A stretch of 64,000 nt of DNA from Mesorhizobium sp. M4B.F.Ca.ET.203.01.1.1 (GCF_004791025.1 NZ_SRUO01000003.1:124001-188000); one strand, 5' to 3'; shown: positions 27,162 through 36,298, counted from the first letter of the stretch. Notes: a model not told the origin generated them from the sequence alone. Made by a program: numbers and translations.

Positions 27162-27227
27162 GGTTACCGTTAGCGCGAAATGAATCGCGTAAGCACCTCG
27201 GTAACCTTAACGAAAGGCTAACGTTAA
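27162..27227. promoter_or_regulatory. Inverted repeats in the wzx/wzz divergent gap
   Basis: Two nested sets are seen: GGTTACCG (27162-27169) with its exact complement CGGTAACC (27199-27206), 29 bases apart; and TTAACG (27207-27212) with CGTTAA (27222-27227). They lie 60-130 bases before the Wzz-like start and are plausible regulator sites or promoter parts for the divergent flippase and Wzz transcripts. TTAAC-like motifs also precede the wecG-like gene. Confidence 0.45.
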
Positions 27228-27288
27228 TCCTGAATACTGGACCGTGTAGAGTGGTGTCGGGACGCCGCGCCTCTGCAGGGGAAAGGTA

Positions 27289-29442
27289 ATGAAGCCAGCC
27301 AGGATCGACGATCGCGCTCTTCCGCCATTGTTCGATATCGGACCGTTGTGGGCCATCCTTTGGGGGCGCCGCCTGCTGGTCTTTGCCATCACCGGCGCGG
27401 CTCTGCTTTTGGCGCTGCTCTACCTTGCCGTGACGAGCCCCAGCTACACCGCGACCGCCTCGATCCTGATCGATCCGCGCGACGCGCGCGCGACCAATTT
27501 CAACAACGTCCTACCGGGCATCGGGGCCGACAGCGCCGCCATCGCGAGCCAGGTCTTCGTCATCGAATCGCAGGACCTGCTGGGCACCGTCTTCGACAGC
27601 CAGAAGCTCCAGAATGATCCCGAATTTTCGTCCCGCGGGCCGATATCGCGCCTCATGTCCCTGTTCGGAGGGACCTCCTCGCAGGATGCGGCATTCAAGC
27701 GTTTCCAGAAGGCGGTATCGGTCGAGCGCGAGGGGCTGACCTATGTCATCAATGTCTCCTTCACCTCGCCGTCGCCGGAGAAGGCGGCCCGCCTCGCCAA
27801 CGCCATCGTCGACCGCTACAAGGCGAGCCTCGCCGGCGAGCGCGAAACCGCCAATGACGATGTGAACTCCCTTCTCAACGACAGGATCAAGGGCCTGCAG
27901 AAGGACGTCAGCGACGCCGAGCGCGCCGTCGAGGACTTCAAATCGCAGCACAGGATCGTTGATCCGACCGACGGCGGCACGCTGCAATCGCAGCTCGACC
28001 AGCTGACGACGCAGCTGATCGCCGCGCAAGGTGACGCCGACAAGGCGAAGGACAGGTACAATCAGGCGCTGGCGGCGGGCACTTCCGCGGCAGGCCTCGC
28101 CAAGCTCTCGGAGATACTCTCCTCCAACGCGGCCGCCAATCTGCGCGACGATTACAATCAGCGCGCCACCGAGCTCGCCAACCTCGAAACCATGTACGGG
28201 CCGCGCCATCCGGCGATCGGACGCCTGAGGTCCGAACTCGATCGCATCAACCGGCTCATGGCCGGAGAGGCGATGCGCATCAGGCAGCAGCTGAAGGCCA
28301 ACTACGATCTCGCCGTCCAGAATGCCGCAAAGCTGCAGGACAAGCTCGAAGCCCTGCGCCAGCAGTCGCAGGACTCCAGCCTGGCGCAGGTGCAGTTGCG
28401 GCAACTGGACTCCAGGGCCCAGGCCGCCCGCACCGTGCTCGACGACTTCCTCAAGCGCGCCCAGGAAACATCACAGCTGCAGGGTGTCCAGACATCCGAG
28501 GCGCGCACCATAAGCGCCGCCGCGCCGCCGCTGCAGCCGACCTGGCCAAAGCCGGCCCTGCTGCTGCCGGTGAGCGTCTTTCTCGGCCTCATGGCCGGAT
28601 GCGGCCTCGCTTTGACGCTAGGCCCGGTCGGCCGGCCGCAGGATGATCCGTCGAGCCAACGGCGGGACGCTCCGCAGGCGGTCGATCCAGCCAAGGATGG
28701 CCCGCGGGCCAAGCCCCGATCGCTGCCCGTGCCGGCCGATTTCGGCGCATACCGCTTGCCCGGGGTCGCCGGGGGCGCGGCGCTTGCAAACATCAAGGCG
28801 ATGAGGAAGTCGCTGTTCGAGACCGGCAACGAAACGCTTTCGCTGGCCGTGCTGAGACTGATGCGGCAGATCCTCGAGCGCCTGAGCGACCACCCCAAAC
28901 CCTTTGTGTTGCTGGTGTCTTCGATGCAAAGCAGCGCCGAGGCACGGCTCGCCGGCGCGATGGTCGGGATCGGCCTGCAGCGAGCCGAACAGAATGTGCT
29001 CGTGGTTGAAGTCGGAGACCTGCCGCATCGCTCAGGATACGGCTCCGGCCTGTTCATCGACGGCGCCAGCGGCCTGCGCACGGTTGCAGCCGGTGTTGCG
29101 GCCGGGCAGGGTCAGCAATCGCGCGATCGCAACAGCTTGCGCAGCATTCTTGCCGAAGCCGGCAACGCCTTCGATTTCGTGCTCGTGGTCGCCCCATCGC
29201 TTGGCGAAGAAGGTTGGGACCCGGAGCTTTCTGCCAAGGCCGATCTCACGCTGTTCGCGTTGAACCGGTCCGAAAGGGCATCCGACGCCGCCGATCTGAT
29301 CGAGCGGCATCTCGGCGCTGGCCAAGTCGAACGCAGCGCCACGCTGGTGATCGCGCAGGACAGCGCCCAGCCCGGCAAGACCCTGCACGACGTCCCGTCG
29401 AAGGCCGGCGACTGGCGCCGCGGCGCTATCGCGAGGACCTGA
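27289..29442 (+). CDS. Wzz/GumC-type polysaccharide co-polymerase with degenerate kinase-like tail
   Basis: A 717-residue inner-membrane protein. The first membrane helix is at about residues 30-50. A Wzz domain follows (SYTATASILIDPRDARATN), then a long periplasmic coiled coil (about 185-400) and a second helix at about 422-444. The cytoplasmic C terminus from residue about 534 resembles a BY-kinase fold, but the expected P-loop GKT/S is absent (FVLLVSSMQSSAEARLAGAM) and the Walker A' strand reads VLVVEVGDLP. This suggests a non-catalytic tail. It sets chain length and links polymerase to export. The start has GGGGAAAGG upstream. It precedes the GH5 gene by 3 bases. Confidence 0.9.
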   Translation: MKPARIDDRALPPLFDIGPLWAILWGRRLLVFAITGAALLLALLYLAVTSPSYTATASILIDPRDARATNFNNVLPGIGADSAAIASQVFVIESQDLLGTVFDSQKLQNDPEFSSRGPISRLMSLFGGTSSQDAAFKRFQKAVSVEREGLTYVINVSFTSPSPEKAARLANAIVDRYKASLAGERETANDDVNSLLNDRIKGLQKDVSDAERAVEDFKSQHRIVDPTDGGTLQSQLDQLTTQLIAAQGDADKAKDRYNQALAAGTSAAGLAKLSEILSSNAAANLRDDYNQRATELANLETMYGPRHPAIGRLRSELDRINRLMAGEAMRIRQQLKANYDLAVQNAAKLQDKLEALRQQSQDSSLAQVQLRQLDSRAQAARTVLDDFLKRAQETSQLQGVQTSEARTISAAAPPLQPTWPKPALLLPVSVFLGLMAGCGLALTLGPVGRPQDDPSSQRRDAPQAVDPAKDGPRAKPRSLPVPADFGAYRLPGVAGGAALANIKAMRKSLFETGNETLSLAVLRLMRQILERLSDHPKPFVLLVSSMQSSAEARLAGAMVGIGLQRAEQNVLVVEVGDLPHRSGYGSGLFIDGASGLRTVAAGVAAGQGQQSRDRNSLRSILAEAGNAFDFVLVVAPSLGEEGWDPELSAKADLTLFALNRSERASDAADLIERHLGAGQVERSATLVIAQDSAQPGKTLHDVPSKAGDWRRGAIART

Positions 29443-29445
29443 TCC

Positions 29446-30579
29446 ATGCGGGCGCTGGGGCAGGCATTGCCGGCGCTGTCGCGGCGGCGAGCGCTTGCCC
29501 TGACCGGCGGCGCCCTGCTTGCAGCCTTGCCTTTTTCCGTCTCCGCCACGCTGCCGGCGAACAAGCGCGCCGTTCCCTCGCATGGCTTCAACCTTCCGGG
29601 ATGGTTCGAACGAGAAGGCGGGAGCGCCCCTGCCCCGGCCGTTCTGGAGAAGCTTCGTCAAACGGGGTTCGAAACGATCCGCTTGCCGGTGAACGGCGAT
29701 CTCGTCGCGGACGGCAACCGGGCGGCATTGCGCGGCATTCAGCGTGGCGTGGCCGAGCTTGTCGGGCTCGGCTTCGCGGTGCTGGTGGACATGCACCCTT
29801 CGGGTGATCTTCGCGCCGCGTTCGAGCGCGATCCGACAGCCGCCGCCAGGCAGGTGGTTCAAGCCTGGACGGCGCTGCGCGTCGTCATTGCCGACCTGCC
29901 GGAGGATTTGGTCTATCCGGAGCTGTTGAACGAACCGCCGATGGAGCGGAGCGACTGGCTCGGGCTGCGCGATGAGCTTGCCAGGACCGTGCGCGCCAAA
30001 TGTCCGCTGCACACGCTGGTCTGGGGACCGGCGCGCTTCCAGGGTATCTGGGAGATCGGCGACACCCCGCCGCTCGCCGATAACAGGCAGATCGCTGCCA
30101 TCCATTACTACGCGCCCATGGCTTTCACGCATCAATGCGAGACCTGGGATCGATCGCCGCTCGCCCGTCTCGCCAACCTGCCCTTTCCTGCGACGAAGGA
30201 CTCGCCGCCGGTCCGCGCGCTTGTCTCCAAACTCCAGGCGGCGGGCGACGAAGAAGCTGCTTCCCTTCTGGAGCAGGAACTGTCGAGCCCCTGGACCGAG
30301 GCGCGGATCGCCTCGGATTTCGCTGGGCTCGGGCACTGGTCGGCGGCCCAGCACTGCCCGGTCATGCTGAACGAGTTCGGCGTGCTCAATTTCTGCGTCG
30401 ATGCCGAAAGCCGCGCGCGCTGGGTTCGCGCCGTGCGCAGGGCGGCCGAGGCCAACCAGATCGGCTGGGCCCATTGGGAGCTCGACCAGGGGTTCGGTTT
30501 CATCGCCAGTAGGCAGAGCGCGGAAGGGTTCGACCGCTCGATGATCGCCGCCCTCCTCGGCGGCGACGGCGAGGACTGA
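29446..30579 (+). CDS. Glycoside hydrolase family 5 (endoglucanase-like), exported
   Basis: A 377-residue secreted glycosidase. The N terminus has a Tat-like signal (SRRRALALTGGALLAALPFSVSA). The barrel shows the GH5 pair: acid/base Glu163 in LLNEPP and nucleophile Glu310 in MLNEFG, plus HGFNLPGWF early on and a His/Tyr pair in IHYYAP. Such enzymes cleave beta-1,4-type glucans or mannans; in polysaccharide loci they often trim or edit the nascent polymer, as the cellulase of cellulose operons does. It lies 3 bases after the Wzz-like gene and 60 bases before the polymerase, so it is part of the synthesis operon. Confidence 0.9.
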   Translation: MRALGQALPALSRRRALALTGGALLAALPFSVSATLPANKRAVPSHGFNLPGWFEREGGSAPAPAVLEKLRQTGFETIRLPVNGDLVADGNRAALRGIQRGVAELVGLGFAVLVDMHPSGDLRAAFERDPTAAARQVVQAWTALRVVIADLPEDLVYPELLNEPPMERSDWLGLRDELARTVRAKCPLHTLVWGPARFQGIWEIGDTPPLADNRQIAAIHYYAPMAFTHQCETWDRSPLARLANLPFPATKDSPPVRALVSKLQAAGDEEAASLLEQELSSPWTEARIASDFAGLGHWSAAQHCPVMLNEFGVLNFCVDAESRARWVRAVRRAAEANQIGWAHWELDQGFGFIASRQSAEGFDRSMIAALLGGDGED

Positions 30580-30639
30580 CATGGACAAGGCTCAGCACAT
30601 CCGGGCGCCGATGCCTGCGACGGTCAGGGCTGACCGGCA

Positions 30640-32169
30640 ATGAGCGTCACCGGGACATATCCACCGGTCGGCCTGGACGCGTCGAGGCTGGAGGCGTCGC
30701 GCGATGACGCGCTGCTGCATGTCATCGTGTCGCTCTCCGTCGTTGCCTTGACGGTCTCGGCCTTCGCCGTCTGGACACCGTTCGGCATCGCGGCGACATT
30801 CCTGCTGACGCTGATCGTGGCCAACGCCATCCCAGCGGGCGTCCCGGTCCTGATCATCTGCGCCTTCCTCTACCAGAACCTCATAGTGACCTGGTACACC
30901 CCTTACATCCCCGACAACGACACGTTCGACGCGCTGCGCGGCACCAACTTCGTCATCCTGATGACCGCCTTCTGCATCTTCCTTGCCGCGTCGTTCCAGC
31001 AGCGCGTGCGCGCCCTAACCGAATTGCGCTTCTGGCTGCTGCTGAGCATCGTTCTGTGCGGGACGATCTGTTTCTATCTTGCCCTGGGGATCGTGCACGG
31101 CCAGCCCAAGGATGCGGTCGTCTATTTCCGCAACACGATCACGCCGCTCGCCTGCTTCCACATCGCGGTGCTTGCCGCCAGCCTCTATCCGGTCGACCTG
31201 CGCAAGAGCATGTTCTGGCTCGGTGCCGGTGCCATCATCTACGGCTACGTGGAGCTGACCTTCACGATGGATTTCCTCAGCCTGTTCCACGGCGACCTTT
31301 ACATCCAGCGCAACATCGCGCGGCAGATCGAGACCGGCGTCTGGGAGAAGTCGCTCAAGGAAACGGGCTTCGTTTTCCGCGGCCTGCAGGACGTGATGAC
31401 GACGACCTTCTTCAACACGCCGTTCTTCAACGACATCCTGCCAAGCGTCTTCCGCATCGGCGGCCCGAATTTCCATTCGATCAGCTACGCCTACGCGCTC
31501 AGCATCATCTCGGCCTGGCTCCTGTTCAGAGGCCGCTGGCTGCTGCCCATCGCCGCCCTGCCGCTGCTTCTGGTCATCGGCTCCAAGGGCGCAACGTTCC
31601 TTTTGCTCATCGCGCTCGCCATGCGCATCATCTACCGCCCTTCCCGCGCCCGCCTGACGCTCGCCGCCGTCCTGGCCCTGGCAGCGATCTGGACGACCGC
31701 CGCCATCGCCTATGGCGCCACGCATGGCGACTATCACGTGCTTGGCCTGATGGCCGGCCTGCGCGATTTCATGGCCAACCCGCTTGGGCAAGGATTGGGA
31801 TTCGGCGGCAATCTGTCGAGCACCAGCCTCAATCTCAGCTGGGCGACCGCCCAGGCCGAGGGCGTCGCGTCCGTCCCCGTCGAAAGCGCGGTCGGCGTCA
31901 TGCTCTACCAGATGGGGATTGGCAGCTTCGTCTTCTTCGGCTTCCTCGCAGCGCTCGCCGTGGCGGCACGGCGGCGGCTGATCGACACCGGCGACCCGGA
32001 TTTCCTGTTTGCCTTTGTCGGCATCGTCACCATCTCGGCCAATGCCGTGCTGCAGGAAGAGGCGTTCTACTCGCCGCTCGCGCTCAGCTTCTGCCTGCTG
32101 CTCGTCGGTGTCTCGCTCGGAACGCACTGGCGCGAGGTAGCGACGGCGAGGGCCAGTCAGCAAACCTGA
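30640..32169 (+). CDS. Wzy-like polysaccharide polymerase / O-antigen ligase-type membrane protein
   Basis: A 509-residue polytopic membrane protein with about 12 predicted helices. A large hydrophilic loop lies between about residues 190 and 280, and the region AISYAYALSIISAWLLFRGR is followed by SKGATFLLLIALAMR. Low sequence conservation with a large periplasmic loop is typical of Wzy polymerases. The gene position right after Wzz-like and GH5 genes supports a polymerase that joins flipped repeat units in the periplasm. ATG at 30640 overlaps no other gene. The stop is only 2 bases from the end of the convergent GNAT. Confidence 0.8.
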   Translation: MSVTGTYPPVGLDASRLEASRDDALLHVIVSLSVVALTVSAFAVWTPFGIAATFLLTLIVANAIPAGVPVLIICAFLYQNLIVTWYTPYIPDNDTFDALRGTNFVILMTAFCIFLAASFQQRVRALTELRFWLLLSIVLCGTICFYLALGIVHGQPKDAVVYFRNTITPLACFHIAVLAASLYPVDLRKSMFWLGAGAIIYGYVELTFTMDFLSLFHGDLYIQRNIARQIETGVWEKSLKETGFVFRGLQDVMTTTFFNTPFFNDILPSVFRIGGPNFHSISYAYALSIISAWLLFRGRWLLPIAALPLLLVIGSKGATFLLLIALAMRIIYRPSRARLTLAAVLALAAIWTTAAIAYGATHGDYHVLGLMAGLRDFMANPLGQGLGFGGNLSSTSLNLSWATAQAEGVASVPVESAVGVMLYQMGIGSFVFFGFLAALAVAARRRLIDTGDPDFLFAFVGIVTISANAVLQEEAFYSPLALSFCLLLVGVSLGTHWREVATARASQQT

Positions 32170-32171
32170 TC

Positions 32172-33056
32172 TTAAGGGCCGAATATCACCAGTTCGGTGA
32201 ATGTCAGATCCCCGGGCGAAGGCGGTTTCGGCCCTTTGAAATATTTCAGCCCCTTGTTCGCGAAGTAGCGGCCGAACAGGCCTGCGATCGGCCCATTCGC
32301 ATCGACGAGGCAAAGCAGGATTCCGCGCCGCAGGAGAATGCGTCCCACGGCGCCGGCGCAGCGGCCCAAATCCGCAAGCGAACGGCAATAGACGATTTGG
32401 GCGCACGGAATCAGGCCGTGCAGGATGCGGCGCGGCATCAGCACCAGCGGATACGCCGCCCCGTCGCGAACACAGATGAAGGAGAGGCAGCCCAGCGCGG
32501 CATGGTCCTCGAGAATGGATCTCTCGCTGTCCGACAGCATCGCCATCTCGGCGAGATCGGAGCGGACCTCGAGCACCCGGCATGACGGCTGCGCCGAACT
32601 CAAGGCGGGCAGGAACGCGAACTGGCCGCTGGCGAAGAGGCGAAAGCCGAGCGCCTTGTTGGCGTTCAATGTCGAGGGTGCCGGCGAAATGTTGGTGTAG
32701 GTCACATCCCTTCGCCTGAGCACCGGCCAGATCAATTTCATGGCGTAGGGACGGAATGCCTTGTCCACGGACCAACTTGAGATATTGCAACGGATTTCGT
32801 CGCCCTCTCGCCCCGGGTAACGGGCATAGAGGGTCAGCACGACCCCGACGATCCGGCCGGAACTTTCCAGCGCAAAGCCATATCGCGGACAACCCTCGAT
32901 CGCGGGCCGCTCCGCCAGACGGATCAGCGCATGCATCCAGTATTTGCGGCGGCGCATCGGAAAGCCTCTGCGCAGGCAATCGAGCACGCCTTCCCAATCG
33001 TCTTCGCGAATTGGTCGACAGCTGAGATCGGAGGGAGGAGCGCCAGGAACGGCCAT
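32172..33056 (-). CDS. GNAT-like acyltransferase of the polysaccharide region
   Basis: About 294 residues. The N-terminal part is GNAT-like: LSCRPIREDDWEGVLDCLRRG, RIVGVVLTLYARYPG, a WSVDKAFRPYAMKLI acyl-CoA-binding-like helix and SPAPSTLNANKALGFRL. The C-terminal half has no motif I recognise. It may acylate a sugar or amino sugar of the polymer. The frame is open to 33122 (TTG start) with a GTG at 33098, but the ATG at 33056 (MAVPGAPP) is the best start by codon. It is convergent with the polymerase, so it is transcribed separately. Confidence 0.7.
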   Translation of the reverse strand: MAVPGAPPSDLSCRPIREDDWEGVLDCLRRGFPMRRRKYWMHALIRLAERPAIEGCPRYGFALESSGRIVGVVLTLYARYPGREGDEIRCNISSWSVDKAFRPYAMKLIWPVLRRRDVTYTNISPAPSTLNANKALGFRLFASGQFAFLPALSSAQPSCRVLEVRSDLAEMAMLSDSERSILEDHAALGCLSFICVRDGAAYPLVLMPRRILHGLIPCAQIVYCRSLADLGRCAGAVGRILLRRGILLCLVDANGPIAGLFGRYFANKGLKYFKGPKPPSPGDLTFTELVIFGP

Positions 33057-33277
33057 CGTCGACTCGGGAGTACTACCAAACCAACTGGATAGCTTCACGT
33101 TCGTACTTATGCTACTTCGCAAAAATTAACAAACTCTGCGCCGTGGCAGGCGTTTCTGTAGTCATTCCTGAAATACAACCTTGTACAACCATCGCCACTT
33201 GGCCGCGGTGCGTTCGCCGGAGAAGTCACCGCTCGCCAGCCTGAAGTGCAGTCAGGCCCACTCGCGGCGCAGGCGCC

Positions 33278-34429
33278 TTATTGCGCGGCGCTTTGCTTCG
33301 GGTATTCGAGCTGCATGGCGACAAAATCGGTCGTGTCCGTGCCATAGCGGTCGGCGATGTTTCGAAGCGCCTGGTCCAGCGCCACGGCCGGCGGCTGATG
33401 CTCGAAGCCGGCGATCCGCGCTTCCGAAGGCCAGTTGGCGATGACCTGGTCGGGCAGGATGCGCATGCCGTTGCGGCTCGTGACGGCTTCAGTCGTCGCG
33501 GAAATCGTCACGGCGCGCGAGCGGTAGGTGCGCGACCATGCATCGGCGACAAGGGCGAGCGACACCTCGTCCATGCCCAGCGTCAGTTCCAGCCCTAGCT
33601 GTTCGCGATCCCAGAATGCGAGCGTGTTGCTGATCGCCGTCAGCGCGAAGGGACGCGTGAACTTGAAGGCGCCGCTGGCATGGCGCGCATCCCAGCCGGT
33701 GAGCCCAAGCTCGTGCGCGACGGCTTCGGCCTTCCGCCTGCCGGCTATCGCCTCGATCAGGGTCAGCATCATCGGCATCGACGCCGTGATGCCCGTCGTT
33801 GTCGCCACATCCTGGTCAACCACGAAGCGCCGGTCGGCGACATAGTGGATCGAGGGATGCCGGTCGCGAAGCTCGCCCACCGAATACCAGTGCGTGGTCG
33901 CCCGCTTGCCGTCGAGCAACCCGCTGGCGCCGACCACCTTGGCGCCGGCGCAGATGCCAATGACGATGGCGCCCTTGGCCGACTGGCGCTTTAGCCATTC
34001 AAGCACCGCAGGATCGTCGTCGCGGCTCATCGCCGGAACGATGACGTAGTCGGCGCCTTGCGGATGCCGCGCATCGAACTCCGCCACTGTCGCATCCGGT
34101 TCCACCTTGAGCACCGGGAACAGCGTCACCGGCCCCGGCTGTGTCGCCAGCATCATCACATCGGCGACATCGGCGCGCCTCAGGATGCCGTAGGGCATGA
34201 GATAGTCGGTGGTTTCGGTGGCGTCGTTGATGCCGATGATGGCGACCAGCGGCCGCTGCCGCTTTCGCGGCCGCAGCGCCGCTACCGTGGCGTCCGCCTC
34301 CTGCCTGTCGATCGCCGGCGCGGCGAAGGCGTCTGATGCCGGCGGCAGCGACAGCACCCATCCCGCCCCAGCCACAAGGACAAGCAGGACGGCGGCGACT
34401 CCGCTCCACAAGATGGTCCGCAAGCGCAT
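33278..34429 (-). CDS. Membrane-anchored DJ-1/PfpI superfamily protein
   Basis: A 383-residue protein. The N-terminal helix (residues about 7-27) acts as an anchor or uncleaved signal. A DJ-1/PfpI domain follows (about 60-240) with the nucleophile elbow GICAGAKVVGASGLLDGKRA, in which the Cys is the reactive residue, then TTHWYSV as in GlxA-type regulators. The last 120 residues include DEVSLALVADAWSRTYRSR and PDQVIANW, which look like the first half of another DJ-1 fold. No DNA-binding domain is present. It is divergent from the GlxA-type AraC regulator at 34518, whose sensor domain it resembles, so a shared ligand or joint control is plausible. Confidence 0.82.
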   Translation of the reverse strand: MRLRTILWSGVAAVLLVLVAGAGWVLSLPPASDAFAAPAIDRQEADATVAALRPRKRQRPLVAIIGINDATETTDYLMPYGILRRADVADVMMLATQPGPVTLFPVLKVEPDATVAEFDARHPQGADYVIVPAMSRDDDPAVLEWLKRQSAKGAIVIGICAGAKVVGASGLLDGKRATTHWYSVGELRDRHPSIHYVADRRFVVDQDVATTTGITASMPMMLTLIEAIAGRRKAEAVAHELGLTGWDARHASGAFKFTRPFALTAISNTLAFWDREQLGLELTLGMDEVSLALVADAWSRTYRSRAVTISATTEAVTSRNGMRILPDQVIANWPSEARIAGFEHQPPAVALDQALRNIADRYGTDTTDFVAMQLEYPKQSAAQ

Positions 34430-34517
34430 AGTTCACTCCCATCAGGTCGAAGGATTGACCCGAAGTGTAAAGACGCTAGGCTTTGTCCGAAATGACATAA
34501 ATCGTGCAAAAACTGCC

Positions 34518-35450
34518 ATGAAACGGACAGTCGCGATCATTATCCATCCGGGTTTCCAGCTGCTGGATGCCGCGGGCCCGACGGCGGCCTTCGAGATCGC
34601 CGGTCGTTTTTGCCCCGGCAGCTATGAGCTGGCGATGCTGGCGCCAGGCGGCGGTGCGATCGAAAGCTCCTCGGGCATCAGCCTCGCCACCGAGCCTCTG
34701 CGCGACGAGCGCTTCGACACGGTCATCATTTCCGGCGGCGAGATCGTGCGCTCGCTGGCGGCGGCCGAACAGATCGCCGCCTGGCTGAAACGCGGCCGCG
34801 CGCGGCGGATCGCCAGCGTCTGCTCGGGCGCTTATCTGCTGGCGGAAGCCGGGCTGCTCGACGGGCGCCGCGCCACCACGCACTGGGCGAGCACGGACGA
34901 TTTCGCTCGCCGCTATCCGAGGATCAGCGTCGATGCGGACCGCATCTTCGTTCACGATGGCGATGTCTGGACCTCGGCCGGTATTTCCGCCGGCATCGAC
35001 CTCGCGCTCGCCCTCATCGAGGACGATCTCGGCCAGGATGTCGCGCGCCGCACGGCGCAGCAGCTTGTCGTTCACCAGCGCAGGTCCGGCCAGTCGCAGT
35101 TTTCCTCGCTGGTGGAGCTCGGCGGCCGCACCGGCCGCTTCGCCGATTTGATTGAGTGGATGCGGGACCATCTCGCCGAGCCGCTGACGGTCGAGATTCT
35201 CGCCGACCGCGCAGCCATGAGCCCGCGCCACTTCGCCCGTGCCTTCACTGGAGAAACGGGAACCACGCCTGCCAAGGCCGTGGAGCGGCTGCGCCTGGAA
35301 ACCGCCCGAACCGCGGTGGAGACCAGCTCCGCCTCTCTCGATCGTATCGCCGCCGCCACCGGTTTCGGCGATCCCGGCCGCATGCGCCGCGCCTTCATGC
35401 GCGGCTTCGGCCAGCCGCCCCAGGCGCTGCGGCGCTCGGCGCGGCGATAG
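34518..35450 (+). CDS. GlxA family AraC-type transcriptional regulator
   Basis: A 310-residue regulator. The N-terminal DJ-1/PfpI-like sensor (about residues 4-165: IIIHPGFQLLDAAGPTAAFEIAG, IASVCSGAYLLAEAGLLDGRRA) is followed by an AraC double HTH (about 210-305: IEWMRDHLAEPLTVEILADRAAMS, FARAFTGETGTTPAKAVERLR, IAAATGFGDPGRMRRAF). The sensor Cys is retained. Members such as GbdR and CdhR sense methylated amines or carnitine-type compounds in pseudomonads; here the ligand is unknown. The start at 34518 matches the family's first strand although no clear ribosome-binding site precedes it. The convergent GNAT gene lies 13 bases past its stop. Confidence 0.9.
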   Translation: MKRTVAIIIHPGFQLLDAAGPTAAFEIAGRFCPGSYELAMLAPGGGAIESSSGISLATEPLRDERFDTVIISGGEIVRSLAAAEQIAAWLKRGRARRIASVCSGAYLLAEAGLLDGRRATTHWASTDDFARRYPRISVDADRIFVHDGDVWTSAGISAGIDLALALIEDDLGQDVARRTAQQLVVHQRRSGQSQFSSLVELGGRTGRFADLIEWMRDHLAEPLTVEILADRAAMSPRHFARAFTGETGTTPAKAVERLRLETARTAVETSSASLDRIAAATGFGDPGRMRRAFMRGFGQPPQALRRSARR

Positions 35451-35463
35451 CGGCCGCTCCGCG

Positions 35464-36294
35464 TCAGCCCAGCTCGAGCGTGGTCATGCCGAACACCCTG
35501 GCTTGCGCGTTTGCCGGCACGCCTCCCCGATACATCCGGGTCGTGCTGAAGCCGGGCGACAGGCCGGCGGCCCCAAGCGCTGCGGTGAAATCCGCATTGG
35601 CCACCGGCACGTCGATGTGCAGCGTGCCCCTCATCATGTCGGTCAGCGCGGCCAGCAGCCGCAGCGCGGTCTCGGTATCGTCGGCGAACAGCGGCCCGAC
35701 CTTGAACCCTTCCCGACACTGCCGCGCCACGCCATAGCCGCAAATCCGGCCGGCTTTCATGGCCAGCAAGGCAACGCGCGGCGGCTGCAGCCATCCTTCG
35801 AGGAAAGCCGGCCGTGGCGCCGGGAAACAGCCGCGGTCATAGGCGAGGACGTCGGCAAACCGATCGGGCGTCAGCGGCCGGATGTCGCCGCTACCGGCGA
35901 GACCTGCGGCATGGCCGCTGTAGCGGAGCGTCTCGTAGGCGGGCTGAAATCCCATGCGCCGATAATTGGGCTGCTGCTCGACGACACCGTCGAGGCCGAT
36001 CGTGCGATTGCCGAGCCGCGCCATGCCGGCGTCCCACACCGCCTTGCCATGCCCCTCGCCGCGCCGGTCGGGTCGGCAGATATAGAGGCCGATGAAGCCG
36101 AAGCGGTCGCCATAGGCGACGGCCGAGATGCCGGCCACCATCTGGCCGTCGACGAAGGCGCCGATGAAGCCTTCGGGGTCGGCCGCCTGGAACACGGCGG
36201 CATCGCCAAAGCCCGGATTCCAGCCTTCGCCCGCGGCCCAGTCGACAAGCATTTCCACCTCCTGCGAGGCGAGCACGCGGATTGTTCTCGGCAT
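35464..36294 (-). CDS. GNAT N-acetyltransferase with tandem C-terminal domain (YitH-like)
   Basis: A 276-residue protein. The N-terminal GNAT fold (IGLYICRPDRRGEGHGKAVWDAGMARLG is the acetyl-CoA-binding segment; GVVEQQPNYRRMGF follows) is joined to a second GNAT-like region (Acetyltransf_18/DUF1248 type: GPLFADDTETALRLLAAL). The start at 36294 lies 5 bases after the racemase stop, making this the last gene of the ABC transporter operon; an ATG at 36318 would overlap the racemase. In that setting it may acetylate an amine or polyamine taken up by the transporter, but this is inference. Confidence 0.85.
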   Translation of the reverse strand: MPRTIRVLASQEVEMLVDWAAGEGWNPGFGDAAVFQAADPEGFIGAFVDGQMVAGISAVAYGDRFGFIGLYICRPDRRGEGHGKAVWDAGMARLGNRTIGLDGVVEQQPNYRRMGFQPAYETLRYSGHAAGLAGSGDIRPLTPDRFADVLAYDRGCFPAPRPAFLEGWLQPPRVALLAMKAGRICGYGVARQCREGFKVGPLFADDTETALRLLAALTDMMRGTLHIDVPVANADFTAALGAAGLSPGFSTTRMYRGGVPANAQARVFGMTTLELG

Positions 36295-36298
36295 CGTA

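Noticed and set aside
31015..32997. A 660-residue minus-strand frame opposite the Wzy-like polymerase
   Set aside because: Antisense to a clear membrane protein and overlapping the GNAT in another frame; no motif or ribosome-binding site supports it.
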